Origin: Limonium bicolor
Lineage: Eukaryota > Streptophyta > Magnoliopsida > Caryophyllales > Plumbaginaceae
Assembly (NCBI GenBank): GCA_023374045.1
Contig: CM041776.1
Span: 41,732,171 to 41,796,170 of the forward strand
Reading direction: 5' to 3'
DNA length: 64,000 nt
The notes under the pieces were generated by a model that did not search any database, had not been told where the DNA came from, and saw nothing but the letters and a program-made list of their open reading frames with translations. A program made the position numbers and the translations under genes. Shown piece by piece: positions 1 to 10,064 of this stretch. Within the stretch, counting starts at the first letter, position 1. Every line of letters starts with the position of its first letter.

Positions 1-701
1 GTATAATAAAAAGAGAATAACTAATTAAAGATTTATGCTAAAAGGAAATACGAATAAAATAATTAAGAAAGAGTTCTAACTCTCGGTAATTAAAATATTT
101 CCAAAAGATAGATCTCGTTAAATTATGAAGATTAGTAAAAGAAGATTGGCGAAGTAATTCAGGAAGGAATAAATCAAAAACGAGAAACAATATCAAGAAG
201 TCAATTAATAGACATTTATTTGGAAGGAAATAATTTAGAAAAGAGAGAGATGTTGTAAATAATTTAAAGGTTTAACAAAGGAAAAGAACAACCCGTTAAA
301 AGAATAAAAGAAAACACCAGTAACATAATTACTGAGAGAAGAATAAGGAGAGTTAACAGAATAATATTTTGAGTAGTCAAATAGAATTTGAACTCTTAAA
401 ATCAAATAACCACAAGAGAAAGCCAAATTGAATTCAAACTCTGAATACTTAAAATAAGTTGGAAAGAATACTCTGGAATAGTAATTTGAAGTTTAATTAA
501 CTTAGAGAAATTAGGAGAGAGAAATAATACCATATCATATAGCATTCGAAATATAACAAATCCATTAAGGCAAATGTTACCAATATTCAGAAACACTTTT
601 AGGAGAAAGATTAATTCCCTGGGCCACCTTAACTAACCTCAGACATGCTACCCATACCATATACTATATTATTCCTAGCTTGGAATTTTCTGGGTATTTC
701 A
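1..701 (-). repeat. 3' LTR of the chromovirus, partial
   Basis: Bases 1-701 align almost base for base with 8229-8928 of the 5' LTR, with scattered substitutions and short indels. The shared sequence ends in GGGTATTTCA, which read on the minus strand is the TG start of the LTR. The rest of this LTR lies left of the window. Confidence 0.92.
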
Positions 702-713
702 TCTCATCCCCCT
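702..713 (-). other. Polypurine tract of the chromovirus
   Basis: Directly next to the LTR boundary the minus strand reads AGGGGGATGAGA followed by TGAAATACCC, the usual position and composition of a plus-strand priming polypurine tract. Confidence 0.8.
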
Positions 714-737
714 TATAAGAAAGCTTCGCCATCGAAG

Positions 738-1703
738 CTAAAACTTATCCATAAGGCGAAAACTGCTAAACAAATTACTGACTTGAGCGGTTACCTGATC
801 GAAGAGCTGTGGGTACCTCTTCCTCATTTCCTCCTCTACCTCCCATGTAGCCTCTTCGGTACCATGATTAGACCATAAGACCTTGACCATACGGATGGAC
901 TTTGATCGTGTCTCCCTGGTCTTAGTGTCCATTACTCTGATGGGATACTCCTCATAGGATAGATTCTGCTCTAGCTCCAAGACCTCTGGCTGCAACATAT
1001 GCGAAGGGTCGGGAACATACCGCTTCAGCTGGGACACATGGAAAACGTTGTGAACCTTCTCCAGCTCACAAGGAAGCGCTAGTCGGTATGCCACCTCTCC
1101 AACCCTCTCTAAGATCTCATAGGGTCCAACGAATTTGGGACTGACCTTCCCTTTCTTCCCGAACCTGGTCACCCCTCTCACCGGAGATACTTTCAAGAAA
1201 ACTCTATCTCCCACCTCGAACTCAACTGGTCTGCGCTTGAGATCGGCATAGGACTTCTGCCTGTCCTGGGCTGCCTTCATTTGTCTCTGGATCATCCGGA
1301 CTTGCTCCATAGTCTCTTCAATCATCTGAGGTCCCAAAACAACAGTCTCACTAATGTCACTCCAACATAATGGCGTCCTACACTTGCTCCCATACAAAGC
1401 TTCATAAGGAGCCATCTTGATGCTGGTGTGGTAACTGTTGTTATACGAAAACTCTATCAGATGTAGCATATCAGCCCACGAACCCTGGAAGTCCATCACA
1501 CATGCTCGAAGCATGTGCTCCAAGGTCTGGATGGTTCTCTCTGTCTGACCATTAGTGGCTGGATGAAACGCAGTGCTCAACTTCAACTTGGTGCCCATCG
1601 TCTTCTGAAATTGCTGCCAGAAATGGGCTAAGAACCTCGTCTCTGTCTGAAATGATGGTCTCAGGTACTCCATGATATCGCACCACATTTCTAATGTAAG
1701 CAT
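738..1703 (-). pseudogene. pol: Chromovirus integrase, C-terminal half with chromodomain (pol fragment)
   Basis: This 321-residue frame holds the second half of integrase. It begins out of frame with the preceding integrase segment, so only the part from about residue 25 (RFLAHFW-like) is authentic. It contains the third catalytic residue in the HPATNGQTERT block, the GPY/F module (KFVGPYEILERVG) and a terminal chromodomain with VKVLWSNHGTEEATWE. In chromoviruses this chromodomain is thought to direct integration to heterochromatin by binding histone marks. The frame ends about 36 bases before the polypurine tract, as expected for the natural end of pol. The shift from the upstream integrase frame lies near 1640, between the second and third catalytic residues, so no continuous integrase is made. 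Confidence 0.9.
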
Positions 1704-2340
1704 CCACCAACTGACTCATGGACCACGTCTTCTTCATGGGTATGAACCGTGCAGACTTAGTGAGTCGGTCCACTATCACCCATATCTGATTGACTCCTCC
1801 CTTCGCCGGTGGTAAACCCATTACGAAGTCCATGGAAATGGAGTCCCACTTCCACTTTGGTTCCTCCAACGGCTGCAATAACCCTCCCTTCCTCTTGTGC
1901 TCAAATTTGACCTTCTGACAGGTAAGGCACTTCGACACAAACTCTACAACTTCCCTCTTCATCTTGGGCCACCAGAACATCTTCTTTAGGTCCTTATACA
2001 ACTTATCACCGCCAGGATGAACTGAGTAAGGAGTATTATGAGCCTCCCTCATCAGTCTCTCCTTTACCTCCACGCACCCCTGAGGTACACACCATCGACC
2101 TCTAAACCTCAGACTGCCGTCACTGTGGGTCTCGAACCCCTCAGCTTTCCCTTCCTTCATCTTTTCCCTGATGCGTTCCAGCTTCGCATCACCAGGCTGT
2201 CCTTTGAGTATCTCCCCATAGATGTCGGAAGAGACACTCATGTGGTACAACCTCACCTCGCCCTCTACTCCTCCCGCCTCCATCACCTCCAAATTCAGCT
2301 TCTCGAAATCACGAACTAAATCGTCTGGAAGAACCCACAC
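1552..2340 (-). pseudogene. pol: Chromovirus integrase, zinc-binding and first catalytic part (pol fragment)
   Basis: The frame carries the integrase HHCC zinc finger (H101, H108, C138, C141 by my count), then the catalytic core with the first aspartate in SMDFVMGLP (D171) and the second in IISDRD (D232). About 10 residues later it slips out of frame: the last 20 or so residues are unrelated to integrase, while the overlapping frame at 738-1703 resumes the family pattern. The apparent start at 2340 is an internal Met. The true polyprotein came from RNase H upstream in another frame. Confidence 0.9.
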
Positions 2341-3183
2341 ATCGAATTCACAGAATGGCTTTTCTTCCTACTCAGAGCATCGGCCACTAGGTTAGACTTC
2401 CCCTCATGATATAAAATCTCCAGATCATAATCTTTGATCAGCTCCAACCATCTCCTCTGCCTCATGTTTAGTTCCTTCTGAGTGAAGATGTACTTGAGGC
2501 CTTTATGGTCGGTGTAGATCTTGCAGGAAGACTACTGCCGCAAGCTCTAGGTCGTGTGTCGGGTATCTGGTCTCATACTCCTTCAGCTGTCTCGATGCGT
2601 AGGCTATGACTTTCCCATGCTGCATCAAGACACATCCCAAGCCATACTTGGAAGCATCGCTGAAAACCTCAAATCTGTCTGTCCCCAAAGGCAAGGTCAA
2701 TACTGGGGTTGTGGTCAACCTTCCCTTCAATGTCTGAAACGCCTTCTCGCAGTCATCATCCCACTGAAACTTTGTTACCTTCTTCATGAGGTTTGTAAGG
2801 GGTCTAGCTATCTTTGAGAAATCCTTCACGAATCTTCTGTAGTACCCTGCTAGACCCAAGAAGCTACGAACCTCTATTAGATTGCTCGGTCTTGGCCACT
2901 CTTTCACTGCTTGGATTTTGGCCGGATCCACTGAGATTCCTTCCTTGGTGACGATGTGGCCTAGGAATGCCACTCGATCCAACCAAAACTCACACTTAGT
3001 TAGCTTGGCGTAAAGCTGCTGCTCTCTCAAAATCTGCAAGACTGATCTCAGGTGCTCCTCGTGCTCTTCCTCATCCCTGGAGTAGATGAGGATATCGTCT
3101 ATGAAAACCACCACAAACCGGTCTAAATAGGGATTAAAGATCCGGTTCATGAGGTCCATGAAGACTGCCGGCGCATTCGTCAT
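2341..3183 (-). pseudogene. pol: Chromovirus reverse transcriptase C-terminal part and RNase H (pol fragment)
   Basis: The frame 3183-2503 begins at [13 protein letters not shown] and holds the catalytic [10 protein letters not shown] motif of gypsy reverse transcriptase (the YxDD box), the CEFWL and AFLGHIV blocks, and RNase H with [16 protein letters not shown] and [10 protein letters not shown]. It stops just after AAVVF. Below it, in a different frame from about 2525 to 2345, the RNase H/connection sequence resumes at [13 protein letters not shown] and runs through ADALSRK. The family normally has around a dozen residues between these two points, so a deletion of some 35-40 bases with a frameshift is inferred near 2525. 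A 659-bp LTR fragment interrupts the domain on the upstream side. Confidence 0.9.
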
Positions 3184-3842
3184 TTTACCTCAAAACATAG
3201 CTTATGAAACACAAATCTAATGGGGCAAACGACATTAAAAACGGACTTCAAACGAGTCCCAAAAGGGCAAAACAGAGCTGGTCCGAACTTGTGTCCGGAC
3301 ATGGTAAGTTCGGACACAAGCCGAAGTGAAATAGACTGCGGAAAACCAAACGTCCGAACTTGTGTCCGGACTTTGAAGTTCGGACACAAGTCGAGTTTCA
3401 AAACTTCGGAAAAATCCTTACGTGGTCCGAACATTGGTCCGAACTTGCAAGTTCGGACATAGGTCGAGACTTGCAAGCTGAACCCGTCCTCGCATGCTGT
3501 CCGAACATAGAAGTTTGGATAGATGTTCGGACACAGCCAAACGATGAAAAACCTTGAAACTTTCGGGGCCTGTCCGAACATTGACGTCCGGACGGACGTT
3601 CGGACAGGTCGTTAAGTGCAGCTTTTAAAATGTAAACAGATACCAAAAACCATTAGAAACTCTCATGTAAAACCCAATAACAACATGAGTATCTCTTGAA
3701 CAGATAAGATCATTATTAAATACTCAGTACAAGCAAACTCAAATAAAACCAATTCATAAACGCCATTAAATTCATTTAACAAAACTCAGATGTACATAAC
3801 CTTTAACTCAGCAGCGGATCTCAAAACATCCAGGGCATTACC
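3184..3842 (-). mobile_element. LTR-derived fragment inserted in the reverse transcriptase
   Basis: This stretch matches 6407-7070 of the element's own 5' LTR in the same orientation, including the array of TCCGAAC/GTTCGGA inverted motifs. It sits between the VMP and TNAPA blocks of reverse transcriptase and replaces only about two codons. The right junction has a 10-base overlap (GGGCATTACC) that is both LTR sequence and reverse-transcriptase codons. No target duplication or LTR end is present, so it is not a transposed solo LTR. Confidence 0.88.
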
Positions 3843-4831
3843 AGAAACTCAAAATGCCCATATCTGGTCCTGAAAGCAGTCTTCGGAATATCCTTCTCTG
3901 CAACACGTAGCTGGTGGTATCCCAACCTCAGGTCTATCTTGGAGAAGACTCCTGCACCCTGAAGCTGGTCGAAGAGGTCGTCGATTCTGGGCAAGGGATA
4001 CCGATTCTTCACAGTGATCTAGTTCAGCTCCCGGTAGTATATGCACAGCCTCATGCTCCCATCCTTCTTCTTTACGAACAAGACAGGAGCTCCCCATGGC
4101 GATACACTCGGGTGAATGTATCCCTTCTCCAGTAACTTCTCCAATTGGACTTTTAGTTCCTTCAACTCTGATGGCGTCATACGGTATGGGGCCTTGGAGA
4201 TAGGTGCTGCTCCTGGCACAAGGTCGACGCTGAACTCCACCTCCCTATCTGGCGGCATACGAGGAATCTCATCTGGAAAGACGTCAGGGAACTCATTCAC
4301 CACCCGAATCTCTTCTAATGGGCTTGGCGCTCGGCTCAGATCCTGGACATGGCAAAGGTATGCCTGTTGTCCCTTCTTCACTTGAGAGAGAATCGACATA
4401 GCTGAAACTATCTTTACTCCCAATTTCTTCTCCACGCTACTGTAGGAGACTCTTCTGCCCGCTGGCCCTCTTAGGATGATCTTCTGCTCTCCACAATCGA
4501 TCTTCCCCTTATACTTGCTTAGCCAGTCCATCCCCAAAATGATATCGAAGTCGGGGAGGACGAACTGGATCAGGTCAGTTACAAAAGTTTCCCCCTTAAT
4601 GTCTACCCCCACATCCTTCAATACATGATTACAAGAGATGACCCGCCCCGAGGGTATAGATACTGCTATGGTAGAAGTCTTACAAGTTTCTAGACCCTGT
4701 TTCTTAACAAATTTCTCAGAAATGAAGGAATATGAAGCTTCAGTATCGAACAAAACACGGGCAGAAGTACCATGAACAGAAAAGGTACCTGCTAACACCT
4801 CTGCTTCGGCCTCCGCCTCGGCCCGGCTCAT
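3834..4831 (-). pseudogene. pol: Chromovirus protease and N-terminal reverse transcriptase (pol fragment)
   Basis: The segment starts with an aspartic protease. The active-site region reads [13 protein letters not shown], where the family has D-T/S-G-A, so the catalytic-loop glycine is replaced by glutamate and the protease is probably dead. Downstream come ILGMDWL (protease flap/core), then fingers of reverse transcriptase ([32 protein letters not shown]). The conserved CIDYRELN appears as CIYYRELN and is followed directly by an in-frame TAG near 4019. The frame then continues with [33 protein letters not shown] and ends at VMP where the LTR fragment interrupts it. The upstream end is separated from gag by an in-frame TGA. 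Confidence 0.9.
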
Positions 4832-4852
4832 AACATTGATCCTCCCAGGAGC

Positions 4853-5443
4853 TCAACTATTGTCTCGGTTCTCCCCTGGACCTCGGTTTCCCCCGTTTCC
4901 ACCCCCGCCATTGCCACGCTGGGGCGCATCCCCTCGCTGACTCTGGCCCTGGTGCTGATCTCTGCCTCGAGACTGGGGGTCTGCTAGTCTGTAGGTCCGG
5001 TCTCCGCCATTTCCCTTCTGCTGGATGCCACCCTGGGGGTCCTGGAAGCACTCAAAAGCTCTATGGCCCTTCTTGCCACACCGGAAGCACGCCACCAGGT
5101 TTCCTTCACAGTCCTTCCCTGGGTGATCCTTGTGGCATCTCCTGCAGTGGAAGTGCCTGCTACGCTCGTACTCTGCTCTCTGAGCCTGCCCCTGGGGCCT
5201 ATCATTCCGCCTCTGATCATTCCTCTGGTTCACATCGAACCTCCTCCCATCACCTGAGTTAGGCCTCCATCTCTTGTCCTGATGGGGCCTCTGATGTCGG
5301 TCGTCTCGACTCCGGGATTCTTCCCCGTCCTCCATCTTCCTCTTCTGGCCCGCCTGTACTTCCCTCCTCTTCTGCTGCACCCTATACAGGTTAGCAGCCT
5401 TTCCATATGCGTCCTGGAGGGTGGGTATCGTCAGCACGCTCAA
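4853..5443 (-). pseudogene. gag: Chromovirus gag, nucleocapsid part with zinc knuckles
   Basis: The second part of gag is highly basic and rich in R, Q and G, as expected for an RNA-binding nucleocapsid. It has a CCHC knuckle CFRCGKKGHRAFEC (C119-C132 of this frame) and just before it a related CHHC-like cluster CRRCHKDHPGKDC. It is in a frame one base off from the capsid part; the last capsid residues and the SVLTIPTLQDAYGKAANLY block overlap near 5440, consistent with loss of a single base. It ends with an in-frame TGA, after which the protease frame continues in the same phase. Confidence 0.88.
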
Positions 5444-5982
5444 AGCCTCCTGGAGACTCCATTGAGTCCCCCCACAAATCTCTGCACCTTCGACGCCTCG
5501 TCCGGAACCATTGTCGGCGCGAACCTCGCCTGCTCTAGGAACTTGGAGTGATACTCTTTCACACTCCGGGCCTGCTGTTTGAGCTCAGAGAACTCCAAGT
5601 ATTTCTGCATCCGGACATGCTCAGGGTAGAATCGCCTTCGCATGGCCTCCTTCAGTGCCTCCCATCCAAAGTCAGGTCCCGCCAGAAGAGCATCCTTGTT
5701 GGCAGACCACCAGATGTCAGCCTCGCTTTTGAAGTAATAAATAGCGGCATTGACTCTTCTATCAGCAGGGCAGTTGACCGCCTCAAAGATCTTGTCAAAC
5801 TCTCGCAGCCAATCCTCCAGCAGTACTGGGTCCTCCTCCCCCTTGAATGCAGTTGGCTTCAAGTGGGCAATCCTCTTCGTGTAGTCCTCAGGTACATTGT
5901 CTCGCTGAGCCTGTCGCTGCATGATCTGGCCCAAGTTCAAGGCAAGCTCCTGAAGCTGTCTCATCGGGTCGTTGGCTGCCAT
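5440..5982 (-). pseudogene. gag: Chromovirus gag, capsid part
   Basis: The frame opens with MAANDPMRQLQELALNLGQ about 400 bases inside the 5' LTR, the expected position for the start of gag. It carries the retrotransposon gag (capsid) pattern: AAIYYFKSEADIWW, EALKEAMRRRFYPEHVR and FSELKQQARSVKEYHSKF. It runs out of frame after FVGGLN, where one base appears to be missing; the continuation is in the frame at 4853-5443. Gag would package element RNA into cytoplasmic particles. The start ATG and length fit Tekay-type gag. Confidence 0.88.
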
Positions 5983-6391
5983 GATAGTCCTTCTACTTCG
6001 ACTTCTGGTGTTGTAGGAGAAATTCAGTCGGTCTGCCAGTCTACCCTACTCAAGGTGGACTCCTGATTATGAGTCAAATTTTCAAAGGCTCTTAAATCCC
6101 CCATGACAATCCCCTTCTAGTTATACTACAATCTCACTACCCCAATCCACGGGTAGATAATTCAGATATAACATATATACAGTAGGTACAATACCATTCA
6201 CACAAATGAGTAACTAATACACAATATCCTTGTAGAATCTTCAAGCATCACACCATGAGGTCCAATATAACTCAACAGCTCACAATACACCATATAATTC
6301 AACACAACTTCCCCAACGTCTTGTCCCCATGTTTTTAATCCGGTTTACTCAAGTTTTATCTTATTTCGAAAACCAAGCTCTGATACCACCT
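5983..6391 (-). other. Chromovirus leader with primer binding site
   Basis: This is the untranslated leader between the LTR and gag. The minus-strand sequence at 6388-6375 reads TGGTATCAGAGCTT, the standard plant primer site complementary to the 3' end of initiator-methionine tRNA, three bases from the LTR end. The rest is non-coding; I see no open frame in it. Confidence 0.85.
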
Positions 6392-8928
6392 TGTAACACC
6401 CTGGATTTTTACCTCAAAACATAGCTTATGAAAATACAAATCTAACGGCGCAAACGACATTAAAAACGGACTTCAAACGAGTCCCAAAAGGGCAAAACAG
6501 AGCTGGTCCAAACTTGTGTCCAGACATGGTAAGTTCGGACACAAGCCGAAGTGAAATAGACTGCGGATAACCAAACGTCTGAAATTGTGCCCGGACTTTG
6601 AAGTTCGGACACAGGTCGAGTTTCAAAACTTCGGAAAAATCCTTACATGGTCCGAACATTGGTCCGAACTTGCAAGTTCGGACATAGGTCGAGACTTGCA
6701 AGCTGAACCCGTCCTCGCATGCTGTCCGAACATAGAAGTTCGGACAGATGTTCGGACACAGCCAAACGATGAAAAACCTTGAAACTTTCGGGGCCTGTCC
6801 GAACATTGACGTCCGGACGGACGTTCGGACAGGTCCTTAAGTGCAGCTTTTAAAATGTAAACAGATACCAAAAACCATTAGAAACTCTCATGTAAAACCA
6901 AATAACAACATGAGGAACTCTTGAACAGATAAGATCATTATTAAATACTCAGTACAATCTCAAACTCAAATAAAACCAATTCATAAACGCCATTAAATTC
7001 ATTTAACCAAAACTCAGATGAACATAACCTTTAACTCAGCAGCGGATCTCAAAACGTCCAGGGCATTACCGCCACACCCAATTCCCATGGGTGCTCAGCT
7101 AATGAACTAATTTACACTCAAAACAAAAGTTAACTTCAAGTCACGCGGAAGCAAAATAAACATTACTGCATAAAACCTTGAGAACATAACAACATCTCTT
7201 AATCACCGGAATTCAAAACATCGCCTTAATTATTCGTAGTCCCTAAACTATGTGATTCGCTGTCCCGATCCCCACGATTAGTCATCCATCCCTGCGATCA
7301 TAAAACATAGACAAAACACAGAAAGGATCGCACAAATCAGAAAAACTGAGTAAATTCCACCTCAACCTGTAAAATACATTTTAGAACTCATTTGCCTTTA
7401 ATAAATAGATGAGAAGATTTTACTGAACAGTTGATGAATTTCTAGAAAACATAACAATACCGAAACCGCAGTAGGGAGTTTTCAACAGGAGGTAACCACA
7501 ATTCCAAACATGGGGTCATCTATGGGACCCCAAACAACAATTCTAGGACAGTCACCTATGGGACCGTCAAACAACCACATCACCCTAAGTCCTTAAGTGT
7601 GCACACCCCCTATGAAACAGCAATAACATAGAGTAGATCATAGAGCTTAACTGCAACAATGCGTGCAGCGCAAATAATAATAATGGGGAGCACCTATGGG
7701 CTCCCAACAATAGAATACAACCTGTAAAAGACTCCCAAAAACCATAATCGAAATACCACAATCTCAAACCAATTCCTCAATTCCAAAACGTGGGAATCAA
7801 TTCCATATCCTCAAACCACAATCGAGAATTCATAAAACACAGCGGAACCTTTTCCAATTCTTTTACAACACATCAGTCAAACAATCATTGAGCATAGAAT
7901 TTACCTGGAACAACCAAATCCCTCAAGAGCCCAACTGCTCCGGACTAATGATAGCACTTGTCGATGCAATCGGCGTCTAGGTAACCAAAATTAGCAATCA
8001 GAATTCATCGAGCAATGAGTAGATAACTAAACAACTAAGTAGAATACATTACCCAACAATCTACCAACTGGACACCAGGGAATAATCAGACCTCGACGGC
8101 ACTAGCGAGAAATCACCAAGGGTTTGAAAAGAAAGAATGTGAAAACAATGAGTAGAGAGTAAACGCAAGAGCGGCGTATTGAGGATGGAGAATAATGAAG
8201 AGAAATCAACCCTTAAATAGAATTATTTGTATAATAAAAGAGAATAACTAATTAATGATTTATGCTAAAAGGAAATACGAATAAAATAATTAATAAAGAG
8301 TTCTAACTCTCGGTAATTAAAATATTTCCAAAAGATAGATCTCGTTAAATTATGAAGATTAGTAAAGAAGATTGGCAAAGTAATTCGGGAAGGAATAAAT
8401 CAAAAACGAGAAACAATATCAAGAAGTCAATTAATAGACATTTATTTGGAAGGAAATAATTTAGAAAAGAGGAGAGATGTTGTAAATAATTTAAAGTTTA
8501 ACAAAGGAAAAACACCCGTTAAAAGAATAAAAGAAAACACCAGTAACATAATTACTAAGAGAAGAATAAGGAGAGTTAACAGAATAATATTTTGAGTAGT
8601 CAAATAGAATTTGAACTCTTAAAAATCAAATAACCACAAGAGAAAGCCAAATTGAATTCGAACTCTAAATACTTAAAATAAGTTGGAAAGAATACTCTGG
8701 AATAGTAATTTGAAGTTTAATTAACTTAGAGAAATTAGGAGAGAGAAATAATACCATATCATATAGCATTCGAAATATAACTAAATCCATTAAGGCAAAA
8801 ACGTTACCAATATTCAGAAACACTTTTAGGAGAAAGATTAATTCCCTGGGCCACCTTAACTAACCTCAGACATGCTACCCATACCATATACTATATTATT
8901 CCTAGCTTGGAATTTTCTGGGTATTTCA
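6392..8928 (-). repeat. 5' LTR of the chromovirus, complete (2537 bp)
   Basis: The LTR is bounded by TGTAACACCC (plus-strand left end) and GGGTATTTCA (right end), giving TG...CA on either strand. Its right 700 bases match 1-701. Near its left end (6505-6838) it has a cluster of short TCCGAAC and GTTCGGA motifs in opposite orientations. The remainder is AT-rich and without coding frames. Flanking sequence to the right (ATATA...) belongs to a copia LTR. Confidence 0.92.
6505..6838. repeat. Cluster of TCCGAAC / GTTCGGAC inverted motifs in the chromovirus LTR
   Basis: About ten heptamer half-sites in both orientations occur in roughly 330 bases, several as immediate palindromes such as GTCCGAACTTGCAAGTTCGG and CGTCCGGACGGACG. 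The same cluster is present in the LTR fragment at 3280-3610. A GTCCGACCC version occurs in the 14-kb element. Confidence 0.75.
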
Positions 8929-8970
8929 ATATATATCACGATGGACATACACTATATGATGATCCAACCT

Positions 8971-9000
8971 GCATGGCGCACTTGCTACAACAAGTGCTGC
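8971..9000. repeat. Shared palindromic block (copy 1), in the copia LTR
   Basis: This 30-base block contains GCGCACTTGCTACAACAAGTGC and closely matches 15412-15441 and the reverse complement of 61537-61564. It is an imperfect inverted repeat here. Confidence 0.7.
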
Positions 9001-9565
9001 TTCAGTTAACCAAACAAAGATGGAAACCATGAAGACCTACAAGCTGCGGCTAACTACAAGACGTTAGATCGTACCTTCCATGACGACGACAAAATAATAC
9101 CCAGAGTCGAGTAAAGACAGCATACCCCGATAATGCTTGAAGAAGAATGCACGAGTTAAGGCAATGGAAAGGCGAATGAAGACCTCCTCGAGAGAGATGA
9201 AGAACCCTACTATGCGTAAGACTTGAACTAAGATGATACAGCGACAATAGAAGAAAACAGAAACTCAGATTATAACTCAGTAACACGTATCGCACTCGAT
9301 ACACAATGGGCACGTAGTGTGTTCACCACATCACCTATACACGAGTTCTAAACTCTCAACATGTTAAGAGTACAATCCACTCTTGACACCTATCTCTTTC
9401 CTCATTACTCAGAATCCGACACGCATCACTAACCACGTTTCAGTATGAAACTAATCCTCACTCATGTGAATCTCTAAGTCTCAACCTTTACAGCAAAGAG
9501 CCTCTTTTCCTTTGCTAATATTCACTCCTCTCAAAAAACTTCCCCATAACCCTAGAGTTGTCATC

Positions 9566-9577
9566 TCATATATAGAT
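9566..9577 (-). promoter_or_regulatory. Putative TATA box of the copia LTR
   Basis: The minus strand reads TCTATATATGAG, about 190 bases from the LTR start and in an otherwise mixed-composition stretch. The position fits the U3/R boundary of a copia LTR. It is a motif match only. Confidence 0.45.
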
Positions 9578-9767
9578 CTCGAGACTTCTTATTACATCTC
9601 TTAAAACATGGATTTTATTTATCTTTAACAGATATATTAAATCATATTTAATATATTCTATCTTCTTTGTTTATTTCCTCGGTTTTGAACTGGCATGCGA
9701 CTCCCGGTATTGTCTCTTTATATTCATCAGTATGAAGCTCAGTTTGCCTATCAAAATAACATCAACA

Positions 9768-10064
9768 GTTTCCCCCTTTTTGATGCGGCAAACTATTGAA
9801 GTCTTGAACACTTTGTATTGATTCCCCCTGATTCTTGTATTACGGTAACTTGGCATGAAGCTTTAATCAACCGTCGGTTGTTCCCCCTTAATCTCACATC
9901 ACCTTCTGCTCATCCTGTACTCAGTGTAAAACTCACAATCTTTTGTGCATTAAGTATGACATAACAGCAAGTAAAAAAAATATAAGAAAATAATGGATCA
10001 GAATATCTACATAAGTAATTTGCATCATAAACCGACCTGAACAAGAGTATTATCAAACAGGATA
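9768..10064 (-). other. Sirevirus 3' non-coding region with polypurine tract and extra tract-like runs
   Basis: Minus strand, immediately before the LTR: CAAAAAGGGGGAAAC, a polypurine tract. Similar AGGGGGAA-type runs recur at 9821-9830 and 9881-9890 and, beyond the 14-kb insertion, at 24161-24170. Multiplied polypurine-like motifs in front of the 3' LTR are a described Sirevirus trait. The region is cut at 10065-10069 by the target duplication of the LARD insertion. Confidence 0.75.

Larger units (their letters stand above)
1..8928 (-). mobile_element. Ty3/gypsy chromovirus (Tekay/Del type), degenerate, left end outside the window
   Basis: A minus-strand LTR retrotransposon reads, from high to low coordinates, 5' LTR, primer site, gag, protease, reverse transcriptase, RNase H, integrase with chromodomain, polypurine tract and partial 3' LTR. 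The domain order with integrase after RNase H is Ty3/gypsy. The chromodomain at the end of integrase, together with an initiator-Met primer site, points to the Tekay/Del chromoviruses. The coding region is broken by two or more frameshifts, at least two in-frame stops, a small deletion in RNase H and a 659-bp insertion of its own LTR sequence. The right boundary falls inside a copia LTR. The left target duplication lies outside the window and could not be checked. Confidence 0.9.
8929..9767 (-). repeat. 3' LTR of the copia (Sirevirus-like) element, truncated at its 3' end by the chromovirus
   Basis: On the minus strand an LTR begins at 9767 with TGTTGATGTTATTTTGATAG, the characteristic start of Sirevirus LTRs, directly after a polypurine tract. 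It runs at least to 8929, where the chromovirus 5' LTR begins. A TATA-like element sits about 190 bases in. Near its cut end lies the block GCATGGCGCACTTGC (8971-9000) that recurs in the LARD elements. No coding frame is supported. Confidence 0.78.

Noticed and set aside
3220..3581. Plus- and minus-strand frames with repeated F-G-P and V-R-T (also 6426-6806)
   Set aside because: They arise from the TCCGAAC/GTTCGGA motif cluster in the LTR, which is open by chance on both strands.
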